The notes: generated from the sequence alone by a model not told the origin. A stretch of 64,000 nt of DNA from Adhaeribacter soli (GCF_008727925.1 NZ_VTWT01000007.1:248001-312000), one strand, 5' to 3'. Counted from the first letter of the stretch, positions 34,965 to 44,832 are shown. Numbers and translations: made by a program.

Positions 34965-36539
34965 ATGGCAGAAGTTAGACCGGATGAAGTATCCGCAATC
35001 TTAAGAGAGCAACTCTCCAATTTTAAGACAGAAGCCGAACTGGAAGAAGTAGGTACTGTACTGCAGGTTGGCGATGGCGTGGCCCGTATCTACGGCCTTT
35101 CCAAAGCCCAGTCAGGCGAGCTCCTGGAGTTCAACAACGGCTTACAGGCGCTGGTACTGAACCTTGAAGAAGATAACGTAGGTGCGGTAATGCTCGGTGA
35201 CTACAGCACCGTAAAAGAAGGCGATACCGTAAAACGTACAAATAAAATTGCCTCCATTAAAGTAGGCGAAGGCATTGTAGGCCGCGTAGTAAACACCCTT
35301 GGTCAGCCGATCGATGGTAAAGGCCCTATTGCCGGCGATATGTACGATATGCCACTGGAGCGTAAAGCCCCAGGCGTAATCTACCGTCAGCCGGTAACCG
35401 AGCCAATGCAGACCGGTATCAAGGCGATCGACTCGATGATCCCGGTTGGCCGTGGCCAGCGTGAGCTTATCATCGGCGACCGTCAGACTGGTAAATCTGC
35501 CGTGGCGATCGATACCATCATTAACCAGCGTGAATTCTACGAAGCAGGCAAACCTGTATTCTGTATTTATGTAGCGGTTGGTCAGAAAGCTTCTACTATT
35601 GCTCAGGTAGTTAAATCCCTGGAAGATGGTGGTGCGATGGCCTATACCGTAGTAGTAGCTGCTGCAGCTGCCGATCCGGCGCCAATGCAGTTCTTCGCGC
35701 CGTTTACCGGTGCTGCTATCGGTGAGTTCTTCCGCGATACCGGCCGTCCGGCCCTGGTAGTTTACGATGACCTTTCCAAGCAGGCGGTTGCTTACCGCGA
35801 AGTGTCCCTGTTACTTCGTCGTCCACCAGGACGTGAGGCTTACCCAGGTGACGTATTCTACCTGCACAGCCGTTTATTAGAGCGTGCCGCGAAGATCAAC
35901 GCTTCCGATGAGATCGCCCGCAACATGAACGACCTTCCGGATTCTATCAAGCATCTGGTAAAAGGTGGTGGTTCATTAACGGCCCTTCCGATTATCGAAA
36001 CCCAGGCTGGTGACGTTTCTGCTTATATCCCGACGAACGTGATTTCGATTACCGACGGTCAGATCTTCCTGGAAACCAACCTCTTCAACTCTGGTATCCG
36101 TCCGGCCATTAACGTAGGTATCTCGGTATCCCGCGTAGGTGGTAACGCTCAGATCAAGTCGATGAAGAAAGTTGCCGGTACTTTGAAACTGGATCAGGCG
36201 CAGTTCCGCGAACTGGAAGCGTTTGCAAAATTCGGTTCCGACCTGGATGCTTCTACCAAGCTTACAATCGAGCGTGGCCGTCGTAACCTGGAAGTACTGA
36301 AGCAGCCGCAATTCTCTCCGGTAAAAGTAGAAGATCAGGTAGCGATGATCTATTGCTGCACCAACGGTCTGCTGGACAAAGTTCCGGTTAACGAAGTGAA
36401 GAATTTCGAGAAAGACTTCCTCCGTACCATGAATGCGCAGCATAAAGATTCTCTGAACCTGCTGAAAGCCGGTAAACTGGAAGACAGCGTAATTGCTGAC
36501 ATCAAGAAGGTAGCGAAAGAACTTTCTTCCCGTTACTAG
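34965..36539 (+). CDS. atpA: F1Fo ATP synthase subunit alpha
   Basis: 524 residues. The P-loop is [15 protein letters not shown] and the family signature is [30 protein letters not shown], the regulatory Gln-rich nucleotide site and the C-terminal DELSEED-equivalent helical domain are in place. It is the non-catalytic nucleotide-binding subunit of F1. atpG follows after 232 bp of repeat-rich spacer. Confidence 0.97.
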   Translation: MAEVRPDEVSAILREQLSNFKTEAELEEVGTVLQVGDGVARIYGLSKAQSGELLEFNNGLQALVLNLEEDNVGAVMLGDYSTVKEGDTVKRTNKIASIKVGEGIVGRVVNTLGQPIDGKGPIAGDMYDMPLERKAPGVIYRQPVTEPMQTGIKAIDSMIPVGRGQRELIIGDRQTGKSAVAIDTIINQREFYEAGKPVFCIYVAVGQKASTIAQVVKSLEDGGAMAYTVVVAAAAADPAPMQFFAPFTGAAIGEFFRDTGRPALVVYDDLSKQAVAYREVSLLLRRPPGREAYPGDVFYLHSRLLERAAKINASDEIARNMNDLPDSIKHLVKGGGSLTALPIIETQAGDVSAYIPTNVISITDGQIFLETNLFNSGIRPAINVGISVSRVGGNAQIKSMKKVAGTLKLDQAQFRELEAFAKFGSDLDASTKLTIERGRRNLEVLKQPQFSPVKVEDQVAMIYCCTNGLLDKVPVNEVKNFEKDFLRTMNAQHKDSLNLLKAGKLEDSVIADIKKVAKELSSRY

Positions 36540-36771
36540 GTTCGATTGTTCGATATTCGATTGTTCGATTGTTCGATTTTTCGACAATTAGAATATGGAC
36601 AAGGATAAATTTAAATTAAGGTCTGTAAAAGGGTAGAGTTTCTGGTTGAAAAGCCGGAAACTTTAACCGGGACCGGAAAAAGATAAAATAGTTGCTTCTG
36701 TTAGTAGTGCTGCCGGTAGGTTATTTAAAATAGCACATTAGCACATTACATAATTAGCACATTAATTTCAG
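36540..36771 (+). repeat. Repeat-rich spacer between atpA and atpG
   Basis: Contains tandem TTCGATTGTTCGA words (36541-36585) and TAGCACATTAGCACATTA words (36731-36769), the latter ending three bases before the atpG start. No gene or terminator with a T-run is seen. Confidence 0.65.
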
Positions 36772-37665
36772 ATGGCAAGTTTAAAAGAAGTTCGTAACCG
36801 GATCGTTTCCGTTCAGAGCACCCAGCAGATCACCAAAGCCATGAAAATGGTGGCGGCTGCCAAGCTCCGTCGCGCCCAGGATAGCATTATCCGGATGCGC
36901 CCGTATGCCCAGCGCCTGAACAACATCCTGACAAACCTGTCGGAGCTTACCGGCGACACGGTTTCTAACCCTTATACCACCAAGCGCGACGTAAACCGCG
37001 TTCTGATCATTGCCGTAACTTCGGATCGTGGTCTGGCCGGTGCGTTCAACAGCAACGTGATGAAAGGCGTAAACAGCCTGATTACGGAGAAGTACGCAGC
37101 GCAAATGGCAGCCGGTAATGTGGAGTTCCTGGCGATCGGTAAAAAAGGCCACGAAGCATTAGCTAAAAAAGGCTACAAGCTGAACGGCGACTATACCCAC
37201 GTTTTCGCTAACCTGTCTTTCGATACGGTTCGTGTAGCAGCTGAATTCGCGATGGAAGGTTTCCGCACCGGTACTTACGACCAGGTGGAAATCGTTTACA
37301 ACGAGTTCAAGAACGTAGCTACCCAGATCATCCGGAAAGAGCAGTTCCTGCCGATCGAAGAGAAACCGAAAGATGAAACCGCGAAGAACACCAACATTCC
37401 GGATTATATCTTCGAACCTTCGAAAGAAGAGATCATTCAGACCCTGATTCCGAAATCGCTGAAGATCCAGGTTTACAAAGCCGTATTGGAATCGAACGCT
37501 TCGGAGCACGGTGCTCGTATGACCGCCATGGACAAAGCAACCGATAACGCCGGTGAATTGCTGAAATCCCTGAAGCTGACTTACAACCGTTCCCGTCAGG
37601 CCGCCATTACTACCGAGATCCTCGAGATCGTAGGTGGTGCGGAAGCGCTTGCAGCCGGAAGATAG
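36772..37665 (+). CDS. atpG: F1Fo ATP synthase subunit gamma
   Basis: 297 residues. The N-terminal helix (ASLKEVRNRIVSVQSTQQIT KAMKMVAAAKLRRA) and C-terminal signature (TEILEIVGGAEALAAG, preceded by YNRSRQAAITTEI) are typical. It is the central rotor shaft. It is the last atp gene here; atpD and atpC are absent from the window, as usual in Bacteroidota, where they form a separate pair. Confidence 0.96.
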   Translation: MASLKEVRNRIVSVQSTQQITKAMKMVAAAKLRRAQDSIIRMRPYAQRLNNILTNLSELTGDTVSNPYTTKRDVNRVLIIAVTSDRGLAGAFNSNVMKGVNSLITEKYAAQMAAGNVEFLAIGKKGHEALAKKGYKLNGDYTHVFANLSFDTVRVAAEFAMEGFRTGTYDQVEIVYNEFKNVATQIIRKEQFLPIEEKPKDETAKNTNIPDYIFEPSKEEIIQTLIPKSLKIQVYKAVLESNASEHGARMTAMDKATDNAGELLKSLKLTYNRSRQAAITTEILEIVGGAEALAAGR

Positions 37666-37689
37666 TATTAAGATTAATATTTTGCAGAG

Positions 37690-37721
37690 AGCCTGCTCCG
37701 GAAACGGGGCTGGCTTTTTTG
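37690..37721 (+). terminator. Terminator of the atp operon
   Basis: AGCC-T-GCTCC (37690-37699) pairs with GGGGC-T-GGCT (37706-37715), with a T-T mismatch and one G-T pair, followed by T6. It lies 25 bp after atpG. Confidence 0.8.
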
Positions 37722-37805
37722 TTTTTAATTTTTACGGAGGATCAGAGTAGATCTTTCTATTTTAAGATATAACAAGTTTTTGCTGAAATTGTTTACCTTG
37801 CAAAT

Positions 37806-39569
37806 ATGAAGTGGAAGTTTCTGATAATTTTTGCTTGCACTGTTTTTGCTTTGTCGAAAAGCAGTTTGCCTCTGCTGGCCCAAACGCCGGCATTAAGCTG
37901 GAGTCATGTCTATGGGAACCCAAAAGAAGAGGAGTTCGGCCATGCTTCCGTCAGGCTAAATGCTACTACTTATTTGCACGGCGGCTCCTTCCGGGTAAAC
38001 ACTTCGCCTCATACGAATCCTTACCTGGTTTTTACCGATTTAAACGGCAACTTTCTGGGAGATAAAGTTTATCAGAATCTGGATAATGGCATAATTACAG
38101 GACTGGCAGTAAATGAGGATGGTACTTTTGTAGCCTGCGGCCTATATACCGACTCTGTCGGAAGCGGCGCTTTGTTTTTCTTTAAAGCCGATCAAGCGGG
38201 CAATATCATCTGGCGGCGCAGCTTTACGGGGGCATTGGGAAATTACCAGAAAATATCCCGCCTGCCGGACGGCTATTTGCTCATTTCTTCCAATCAGGTA
38301 AGGCTTATTAAAACCGATTTGAATTGAAGGCAGCTTTGGGTCAGGATTTATGGCCAGCAAAGCGGAGGCCAGAGTGTCACGCCTTTGCCTGACGGCAGCT
38401 ATCTGGCTTCGGGCTGGTCAACAAGGGGAGGCTCGCCGTTTGTTTCTGCCTTTCATAAGTTAAACTACTGGCTTTTGAAGCTACGGCCAAATGGCGATAC
38501 CATCTTTACCAAAATCATAGGTAATACTGGGAATTTTGAAATAGGTTATGCAGCAGCGCCAACCCAGGATGGAGGTATAGCCGTAGCAGGTGCTTATGTA
38601 GCCAATGTACCGAATACCAAGCGGCAGGGACAGGTACTTAAGCTAGACAGTTTGCTGAACCTGCAGTGGGAGTTGAAAGTAATGCCTAATGGTGGAAACT
38701 ATGAGTGGGGTTGCGAGTTTTTCGCCATTCAGCCTACCGTTTCAGGAGATTATGTAGTGGCAGGTCAGCATTTCCTTACCACATTTGCACAGAGCTATGT
38801 AGCCCGTATTTCTCCTCCTGCCACAGGTGGAGGTAACGCTAGTATCAATTGGTCACAATCTTTTGTACGAGGAGGTTTCAGGGAAATGTTATATGAACAG
38901 AATGGTACAGCTTTGCTAAGTGGTACATCCGGACCAAATGCTCAGATATTGGCTGTGAAAATTGATAATTTAGGTCAGCCTTACCGCCCAGACTTTTGCG
39001 CAACTCCGCCCCAGGCAAATTTCACTACGCAACTTAGACCAGATTCGCTTATCCTGTTAGGCGGCAGCGCCTCCAAATCTGGTTTGCGCTACGGGGTTAT
39101 CAGCAAGTGGGAGTACCAGTTTGGGGATGGGAGCCGCTTTATAACTTACCGGGCAGCAGAAACCAAAAGAGTGGCGCACCATTACGTAATGCCGCCACAG
39201 CTTTTGTACGGCAGGCCGGTAAAGCTCATTGTAACAAATAATCTTTTCTGCACCGATACGCTTACGCTTTATCCATTCGGCGGCGGACCAACGGGTATTT
39301 CAGAAGCTACCTTACAACAGGTAGAAGTAAAACTTTACCCGCAACCCATGCTCCAAAGGGCTACGCTGGAGCTGAAGAATTACCGGGGAAAAGACAAGCT
39401 GCAACTGGAATTTACCGATCTGCTGGGAAGGAAAGTAACGGTACCACACCGGCAGGAAAAACCGGGGCAATGGCATCTGGAAAAAGGAAACTTAAGCAAA
39501 GGGATTTATTTGTACCGGGTTTTTTCTCCAAGTAAAGTAGTTGCGCAAGGAAAGCTGGCGGTACATTGA
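37806..39569 (+). pseudogene. T9SS-exported PKD-type protein interrupted by an in-frame TGA
   Basis: A single reading frame of 588 codons is broken only by TGA at 38325-38327. The upstream part (173 residues) has a signal peptide (SSLPLLAQ) and propeller-like repeats (GLAVNEDGTFVACGLY, ISRLPDGYLLISSNQVRL). The codons after the TGA continue it directly (RQLWVRIYGQQSGGQSVTPL), then further repeats. A PKD-like domain (PQANFTT ... WEYQFGDGS) and a C-terminal type-A T9SS sorting domain (VKLYPQPMLQRATLELKNYR ... GIYLYRVF) close the protein. The expected residue at the stop is Gly (LIKTDLNG-type), so GGA to TGA is likely. Without readthrough, the truncated product lacks the sorting domain and cannot be anchored. 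A sequencing error is the other explanation. Confidence 0.85.
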
Positions 39570-39628
39570 TGTGCAGATTGTGATTTTTTATAAAGTAGGA
39601 TAGGGGTTCTTAGCACAACCAGTCAATC

Positions 39629-40159
39629 TTACTTCTCCTCCACACTTTCCAGCGCCTGCACCGGAATGGTCTTCGGCAGGCATTCCAGGAAGCTGGACAT
39701 TACTTTTCCGGCGGAAAAAATACCATTTTTGGGCATAAAGCCGATCTCGTAAATGTCTTTGGTGGTGGAATGACGAATATAAAGCGGAACGGTCCCCCAA
39801 GGGCCACCGGTGCCGTAGATCTCCGAAGGTTCGAAAATATAAAAGTCCTGACCGGAAAGCTTTTTGAGCTGTTCGCGGGAAACAATGCGGTACGTGAAGG
39901 TGAATTTCAACGCTTCGGTAAGCGCAATATTGGCTTCGGCAGTGGCTTTATTCAGGTCGTTATCCTGGATGTAAATATCTGAGTGGCTTTTGGCTTCGCT
40001 CGGAATCAGGTCTTTGGGTTCGAAGCGCACAATTACCAGTTCGGTTTTATCCAGATCGGCGGGCAGCCCTTTTTTAACGGTCTGGGCAAAAGATAGCGAA
40101 GCCAGGCAGCAAAGCAGGCCGGTAAACAAACATTTAAGAAACTCGGAGAATTGGATCAT
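39629..40159 (-). CDS. Hypothetical exported protein
   Basis: 176 residues from ATG at 40159; an upstream TTG at 40171 is in frame. The signal peptide is FLKCLFTGLLCCLASLSFAQ. The mature part is soluble, with ELVIVRFEPKDLIPSEAK and a helical NKATAEANIALTEALKFTFT. No family is recognised. It converges with the T9SS pseudogene and is 95 bp from the start of the RNase D gene's downstream end. Real gene likely; function unknown. Confidence 0.7.
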   Translation of the reverse strand: MIQFSEFLKCLFTGLLCCLASLSFAQTVKKGLPADLDKTELVIVRFEPKDLIPSEAKSHSDIYIQDNDLNKATAEANIALTEALKFTFTYRIVSREQLKKLSGQDFYIFEPSEIYGTGGPWGTVPLYIRHSTTKDIYEIGFMPKNGIFSAGKVMSSFLECLPKTIPVQALESVEEK

Positions 40160-40254
40160 ATCAATAATCAACCCTGCTGTAGCAGAAAGTCTTTCAGGAA
40201 CTTAAACGTAAGTTTAGCGAAAACGCTTTGAATTGTGCTAAGAAAATGGTGGAA

Positions 40255-41514
40255 TTAATATAAAGAAAAGTTAATCAGGCTATAATCCAACCCATTTTCT
40301 TCGCAGGCCTGCGCAATTAAACGGTCCTGCCACTGCCGCAAATACTTTTTGGTACCCAAATCGGCCAGTTCGGGCAGCAGCTTTTCAGACAAAAATAAAT
40401 TTACAATGGGCAGGCCGTAGACCAGTACCAGGCGTTTCTTTACCTCCATGAGCAGCTGTTTCCGTTCGTTGCGAAGCCAGCCTTTGTAATCGATCATGCT
40501 CCGCTCAAAGGCTTTGTACCGGTTCTCGATTTCCCGGTAGGGCAAGGAAGGAGCAGGCATTTCGGCAGCGGTAAGCCGGGCGAGTTCAGCCAGGTTGTTT
40601 TCGCGCCGCATGGCCGGGTGAATGCCCCTGAAAGATTCCCATTTTTCCAGGGTGCGCGCCGGGTTCCGCACCAGTTCGCACAGCACATCGTTGGGGAAGA
40701 GCTGGAAAGGCGGCTTGTTCATTTTCTTCGCCAGGCTTTCGCGGAAATACCAGACCTCGGCAAACCGGGGAAGCAAATGCGGGTAAATGCGGTTTTTCTG
40801 GGCCAGCTTCAGGAATGGTTGCGGGTCGCTCAGGAATTTTATTCTTTCCAAAGCGCGGCATTCTTCCAGCGCCCATTCCCAGCGCCCGGCGGCTTCGAGT
40901 TCCTGCTGCAGCAAATGCTTTACCCGGTGCAGGTAGATCACATCTTTGGCGGCGTAGAGTATTTGCGATTCGGTAAGCGGGCGCGTGATCCAGTTGGAGG
41001 ATTGTTCGCCTTTTTCCAGATCTACGTCGAGGTAATGCTTTATCAGGTTTTTAAGCGAGATGCTGTTTTCTGAATGACCCAGCATGCGGTACAAAATACT
41101 GGTGTCCATTACGTTCTTCAGGTGGCAGTTATACACCTCGCTCAGCACCATCAGATCGTTCCAGCTGCTGTGAAAGATCTTGATCAGGCCTTCATTTTCG
41201 AAGATCTTCAGCAGCGGTTCAATTTTATTGTTTAAAGAAACCGTATCGATTATAAATACGCTTTCGCCGTCGAAAACCTGTACCAGACTCAGTGTACGGC
41301 CATAGAAATAGCGCATATCGTCGAATTCGAGGTCGAAAGCCAGTTCGGTGTGCTTGCTCAGGATCTGGCAGGCTTCCTGCAGTTCCTGGGGAGTAGTTAC
41401 CAGCCGGATCGGGAAGCCGGTATCGTTGAAGCCTGTAAAAGGGTGCAGCCCCGAAACAGGGCCGTTCAGTTTATGCTGGTTAGCGGCGGAAAAGAAATCG
41501 CCTAATTGGGTCAT
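40255..41514 (-). CDS. rnd: Ribonuclease D-like 3'-5' exonuclease
   Basis: 419 residues. The DEDDy exonuclease domain has Exo I (AFDLEFDDMRYF, D-x-E), Exo II (IFHSSWNDLMVL) and Exo III (ILYAAKDVIYLHRVKHLL, Y-x3-D). The middle and C-terminal helical parts fit HRDC (FPNDVLCELVRNPARTLEKW). It trims tRNA and other RNA 3' ends. ATG at 41514. It stands alone, divergent from pafA. Confidence 0.92.
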   Translation of the reverse strand: MTQLGDFFSAANQHKLNGPVSGLHPFTGFNDTGFPIRLVTTPQELQEACQILSKHTELAFDLEFDDMRYFYGRTLSLVQVFDGESVFIIDTVSLNNKIEPLLKIFENEGLIKIFHSSWNDLMVLSEVYNCHLKNVMDTSILYRMLGHSENSISLKNLIKHYLDVDLEKGEQSSNWITRPLTESQILYAAKDVIYLHRVKHLLQQELEAAGRWEWALEECRALERIKFLSDPQPFLKLAQKNRIYPHLLPRFAEVWYFRESLAKKMNKPPFQLFPNDVLCELVRNPARTLEKWESFRGIHPAMRRENNLAELARLTAAEMPAPSLPYREIENRYKAFERSMIDYKGWLRNERKQLLMEVKKRLVLVYGLPIVNLFLSEKLLPELADLGTKKYLRQWQDRLIAQACEENGLDYSLINFSLY

Positions 41515-41639
41515 AGCATTCGGTTAATGCCTTAAAGGTAAGAAGTTTTACGGGTTTTGTTTTCAAACGGAAGCCTTTAACAAATAATTAAATGTGGGAG
41601 AAAAGTGCGAAGGCGGTTCAGCAAGCGGGCAGGTCTTCG

Positions 41640-41647
41640 TATCTTTG
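41640..41647 (+). promoter_or_regulatory. -7 element of pafA
   Basis: TATCTTTG matches TAnnTTTG and lies 25 bp before the ATG at 41673. It falls inside the longer open frame that begins at 41592, which argues for the downstream start. The 15 bases TATCTTTGCAGCCGT recur exactly before ppa (43335). Confidence 0.6.
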
Positions 41648-41672
41648 CAGCCGTAAATTCCCTGATTATCTG

Positions 41673-43331
41673 ATGCGTAAGTTTTTCTTCCCTTCCTTTT
41701 TTCCGGTTTTGGTTTTTCTGGCCGGAATGTTACCGTTTTTCAGTTATGCCAAATCCAAACCCCTCGACCGGCCGAAACTGGTGGTTGGCATTGTGGTTGA
41801 CCAGATGCGTTACGATTTCCTGTACCGGTACTGGGATAAATACGGCAACGATGGTTTTAAACGCCTCTTAGGCGAAGGTTTCAGCTTTGAAAATACCCAG
41901 TACAATTACGTGCCTACTTATACCGGACCGGGCCATGCTTCTATTTACACGGGTACCACGCCGGCCATGCACGGCATTGTAGCCAACGACTGGTACACGC
42001 GGAGCACCGGTAAAAACTTGTATTGCACCGAAGATAAAACGGTGAAATCGGTGGGCAGCACTTCGGTATGGGGCGAAATGTCGCCGGCAAGCTTAATGGC
42101 CAGCACCATTACCGACCAGCTTCGCCTTGCTACCAATGCGCGCTCCAAAGTGATTGGCGTTTGCATAAAAGACCGCGGTTCTATTCTGCCGGCCGGCCAC
42201 ATGCCGACTGCCGCTTACTGGTACGACGGCACCGTGGGCGGCTGGATCACGAGCACGTATTACGCGCAACAGCTGCCGGAATGGGTACAGCAATACAATG
42301 CCCGCAAAGATGCCGAAAAGCTGCTGAGCCAACCCTGGAGCCCGCTTTTGCCACTAAACCAATACACCGAAAGCTCACCGGACGATAATGAATTCGAGAA
42401 TCCGTTCAAAGGTGAAACCCGCCCGGTATTTCCGCACGACCTGCCGAAGCTTCGCGGTAATTCCTTTGATTTGTTGCGGCAGACGCCGTTCGGCAATACC
42501 TACACCAAAGATTTTGCAAAAGAAATTCTGAAGCAGGAGAAAATGGGACAGGGCGAATTTTCCGATTTCCTGGCCCTGAGTTTTTCTTCTACCGATTACG
42601 TAGGCCACCAGTTCGGGCCGAATTCCGTGGAAGTGCAGGATACCTACCTCCGTCTGGACCGCGACATTGCCGATTTTCTGAAGTTCCTGGATAAGCATGT
42701 AGGGAAAAAGAATGCGCTGGTATTTTTAACTGCCGACCACGGCGCGGCGCACGCGCCTAACTTTATGCTGAGCCAGCGCATGCCGGCCGGAAGCTATGGG
42801 CCCGGCGTGATTAAAGATTCGGTGCAGCAGTTCCTGAACCGGCAATACGGCAAAGGCAATTACATCAGCGCTTATACGAACCACCAGATCTACCTCGACC
42901 ATGCCTATTTAAGAACCCGGAAACTGGAAGTGGCCGACATGCAGCGCAAGATTGCGCAATATTTACAGTACTTCCCGGTTTTAATGCGCGTGGTAACCGG
43001 CGAAGAATTACGGATAAACCAGTGGGAAGCCGGTTTGGCGGGCATGTTCCAGCGGGGTTTTCTGGCGAACCGTTCCGGTGATGTGTTACTGGCATACCAA
43101 CCGGGCTGGCTCGAAGGGTATGCCGGACCCATGCTGAAGGGTACTACCCACGGCTCCGCGGGCCGCTACGATACGCACGTGCCGCTGATCTGGTACGGCT
43201 GGAAGGTGAAAAAGGGCAGCAGCCCCGAAGAAGTTTACATTACCGATATTGCCCCTACGCTGGCGCAATGGCTTAAAATTCAGGAACCTGACGCTTGTAT
43301 TGGCAAACCCTTGCAGGATAAGATGAAATAG
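41673..43331 (+). CDS. pafA: PafA-type alkaline phosphatase
   Basis: 552 residues from ATG at 41673. Signal peptide (1-26). The alkaline-phosphatase superfamily core has VVDQMRYDFLYRYW and PTYTGPGHASIYTG. The nucleophile Thr84 and the phosphate-binding Asn105 (IVANDWYTR) keep the 21-residue spacing of PafA Thr79/Asn100. Metal ligands include the STDYVGHQFG and LTADHGAAHAP motifs. PafA is the broad phosphomonoesterase of Bacteroidota, active in the periplasm and not strictly induced by phosphate starvation. It is followed by ppa, so two phosphate-releasing enzymes are neighbours. Confidence 0.94.
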   Translation: MRKFFFPSFFPVLVFLAGMLPFFSYAKSKPLDRPKLVVGIVVDQMRYDFLYRYWDKYGNDGFKRLLGEGFSFENTQYNYVPTYTGPGHASIYTGTTPAMHGIVANDWYTRSTGKNLYCTEDKTVKSVGSTSVWGEMSPASLMASTITDQLRLATNARSKVIGVCIKDRGSILPAGHMPTAAYWYDGTVGGWITSTYYAQQLPEWVQQYNARKDAEKLLSQPWSPLLPLNQYTESSPDDNEFENPFKGETRPVFPHDLPKLRGNSFDLLRQTPFGNTYTKDFAKEILKQEKMGQGEFSDFLALSFSSTDYVGHQFGPNSVEVQDTYLRLDRDIADFLKFLDKHVGKKNALVFLTADHGAAHAPNFMLSQRMPAGSYGPGVIKDSVQQFLNRQYGKGNYISAYTNHQIYLDHAYLRTRKLEVADMQRKIAQYLQYFPVLMRVVTGEELRINQWEAGLAGMFQRGFLANRSGDVLLAYQPGWLEGYAGPMLKGTTHGSAGRYDTHVPLIWYGWKVKKGSSPEEVYITDIAPTLAQWLKIQEPDACIGKPLQDKMK

Positions 43332-43342
43332 TAGTATCTTTG
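43311..43342 (+). promoter_or_regulatory. Promoter of ppa
   Basis: TTG (43311-43313), 21 bp, then TATCTTTG (43335-43342). The upstream box lies inside the end of pafA. The transcript would carry a leader of about 150 nt. Confidence 0.6.
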
Positions 43343-43498
43343 CAGCCGTTTGCCGCAAAAAATAGGTGCAAATTCAACTTTTTCAGGCTTTTAAGTACCG
43401 TTTGGGAACCACAACGGGAAATCTGAAGTTGGCTGTTCCGGTTATTGCGCTAACAATTGCAACGAAATATTGAGTTTATAAATACGCTTTAGAACTAA

Positions 43499-44065
43499 AT
43501 GGAAAATTTTAACCCATGGCACGCGGTGCCTTACGGCGAAAACGCGCCACAGGAAGTAACGGCCATTATTGAGATTCAGAAAAAATCGAAAGGAAAATAC
43601 GAACTGGACAAAGAAAGCGGCATGCTGAAACTGGACCGCGTGCTGTTCTCTTCCATGCATTACCCGGCTAATTACGGCTTCATTCCGCAAACTTATTGCG
43701 ACGATAACGACCCGCTCGATATCCTGGTGATCTGCTCGATCGATATTCGCCCGATGACCCTGGTGGAAGCTAAAGTTATTGGCGTAATGCAGATGATCGA
43801 CAATAACGAGGAAGACGATAAGATCATTGCTGTGGCTGCCCACGACATGTCTGTGAACCACATCAACGATATTTCGGAGCTGCCGCCGCACACCCTGCTG
43901 GAAATGCGCCGTTTCTTCGAAGACTATAAAAAGCTGGAAAACAAAGAGGTGATCGTGGAGAATTTCCTGGGCCGCGAAGCCGCTTTCGAGATCGTGCAAC
44001 GCAGCATCGAGCTTTACAACGAAACGTTTCCGAAAAACGAAAAATCGGTTTCGGTAGAAAAGTAA
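43499..44065 (+). CDS. ppa: Inorganic pyrophosphatase (family I)
   Basis: 188 residues, normal size. It hydrolyses pyrophosphate to drive biosynthesis. Motifs: [35 protein letters not shown] and the signature [11 protein letters not shown] with the metal-binding aspartates. Cytoplasmic. ATG at 43499 after a long leader; a terminator follows at 44101-44151. Confidence 0.96.
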   Translation: MENFNPWHAVPYGENAPQEVTAIIEIQKKSKGKYELDKESGMLKLDRVLFSSMHYPANYGFIPQTYCDDNDPLDILVICSIDIRPMTLVEAKVIGVMQMIDNNEEDDKIIAVAAHDMSVNHINDISELPPHTLLEMRRFFEDYKKLENKEVIVENFLGREAAFEIVQRSIELYNETFPKNEKSVSVEK

Positions 44066-44100
44066 TAGGCTGATATTTAAATATTACTATTTAAACATAT

Positions 44101-44151
44101 AACGGCTTTGTTCCTCTTCCGTAATTGGGGGGAGAACAAAGCCGTTTTTTT
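44101..44151 (+). terminator. Strong terminator of ppa touching the next start codon
   Basis: The 13-bp perfect stem AACGGCTTTGTTC (44101-44113) pairs with GAACAAAGCCGTT (44134-44146) and continues into T7 ending at 44151. The next gene's ATG begins at 44152, directly after the T-run. Confidence 0.85.
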
Positions 44152-44832
44152 ATGCCTACACATCCTCCCAAATCGCCAATGGTGCGGTTCTTCTATGAAA
44201 ACAGCCTTTCGCTTACCGTTACCTTTTTTACCCTTGTAACCATTATCGGCCAGGCCATAACCGGCTGGAACGTTTATAACGAAGAGCTGGAAAAGCTGCA
44301 CCGCGATCCGCTCACGCCCTTGCAGTACCTGAGTTCCGGGCACTTTATCGAAGCCTTATTTGAGAACTGGGAAAGTGAATTCCTGCAAATGGGGCTTTAC
44401 GTGGTGCTTACCGTCTGGCTCCGGCAGAAAGGTTCTTCGGAATCGAAAAAACTGTATGAGAAAGAGGAAGTGGACCGCGAGCCGAAGCCGAAAAAAGATG
44501 CGCCCTGGCCGGTGCAGGAAGGCGGCATGTATCTGAAAGTTTACAAGCATTCGCTCAGCATTGCCTTCTTTGTGTTGTTTCTTATCTCCTTTTACCTGCA
44601 TGCCTACGGCGGCGCGGAAGTGTATAACCTGGAGCAGATAGACGAAGGAAAACCTACCGTTACGGTATTAGGCTACATGGCTACTTCCCAGTTCTGGTTC
44701 GAATCGTTTCAGAACTGGCAGAGCGAATTCCTTTCCATTGTTTCCATTGTAGTGCTTTCCATTTTCCTGAGGCAGCAGGGCTCGCCGGAATCGAAACCGG
44801 TAGATTCCCCCAACTCGGAAACGGAAGAATAA
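44152..44832 (+). CDS. DUF6766-family membrane protein
   Basis: 226 residues from ATG at 44152. A TTG at 44125 is in frame but lies within the terminator stem. Four membrane helices come in two similar halves: FIEALFENWESEFLQMGLYV then LRQKGSSESKK, and FWFESFQNWQSEFLSIVSIV then LRQQGSPESKP. This shows an ancient internal duplication. A charged linker sits between them. It matches the DUF6766 pattern of inner-membrane proteins; the function is unknown. It has no obvious promoter of its own, since the ppa terminator abuts its start. Confidence 0.82.
   Translation: MPTHPPKSPMVRFFYENSLSLTVTFFTLVTIIGQAITGWNVYNEELEKLHRDPLTPLQYLSSGHFIEALFENWESEFLQMGLYVVLTVWLRQKGSSESKKLYEKEEVDREPKPKKDAPWPVQEGGMYLKVYKHSLSIAFFVLFLISFYLHAYGGAEVYNLEQIDEGKPTVTVLGYMATSQFWFESFQNWQSEFLSIVSIVVLSIFLRQQGSPESKPVDSPNSETEE

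Noticed and set aside
38325-38327. Selenocysteine at the TGA of the T9SS cargo gene
   Set aside because: No SECIS-like stem is evident after the TGA, the family position fits Gly, and no sel genes are in the window. Nonsense mutation or sequence error is simpler.
43442-43999. 185-codon minus-strand frame over ppa
   Set aside because: Fully antisense to the conserved pyrophosphatase; not a gene.
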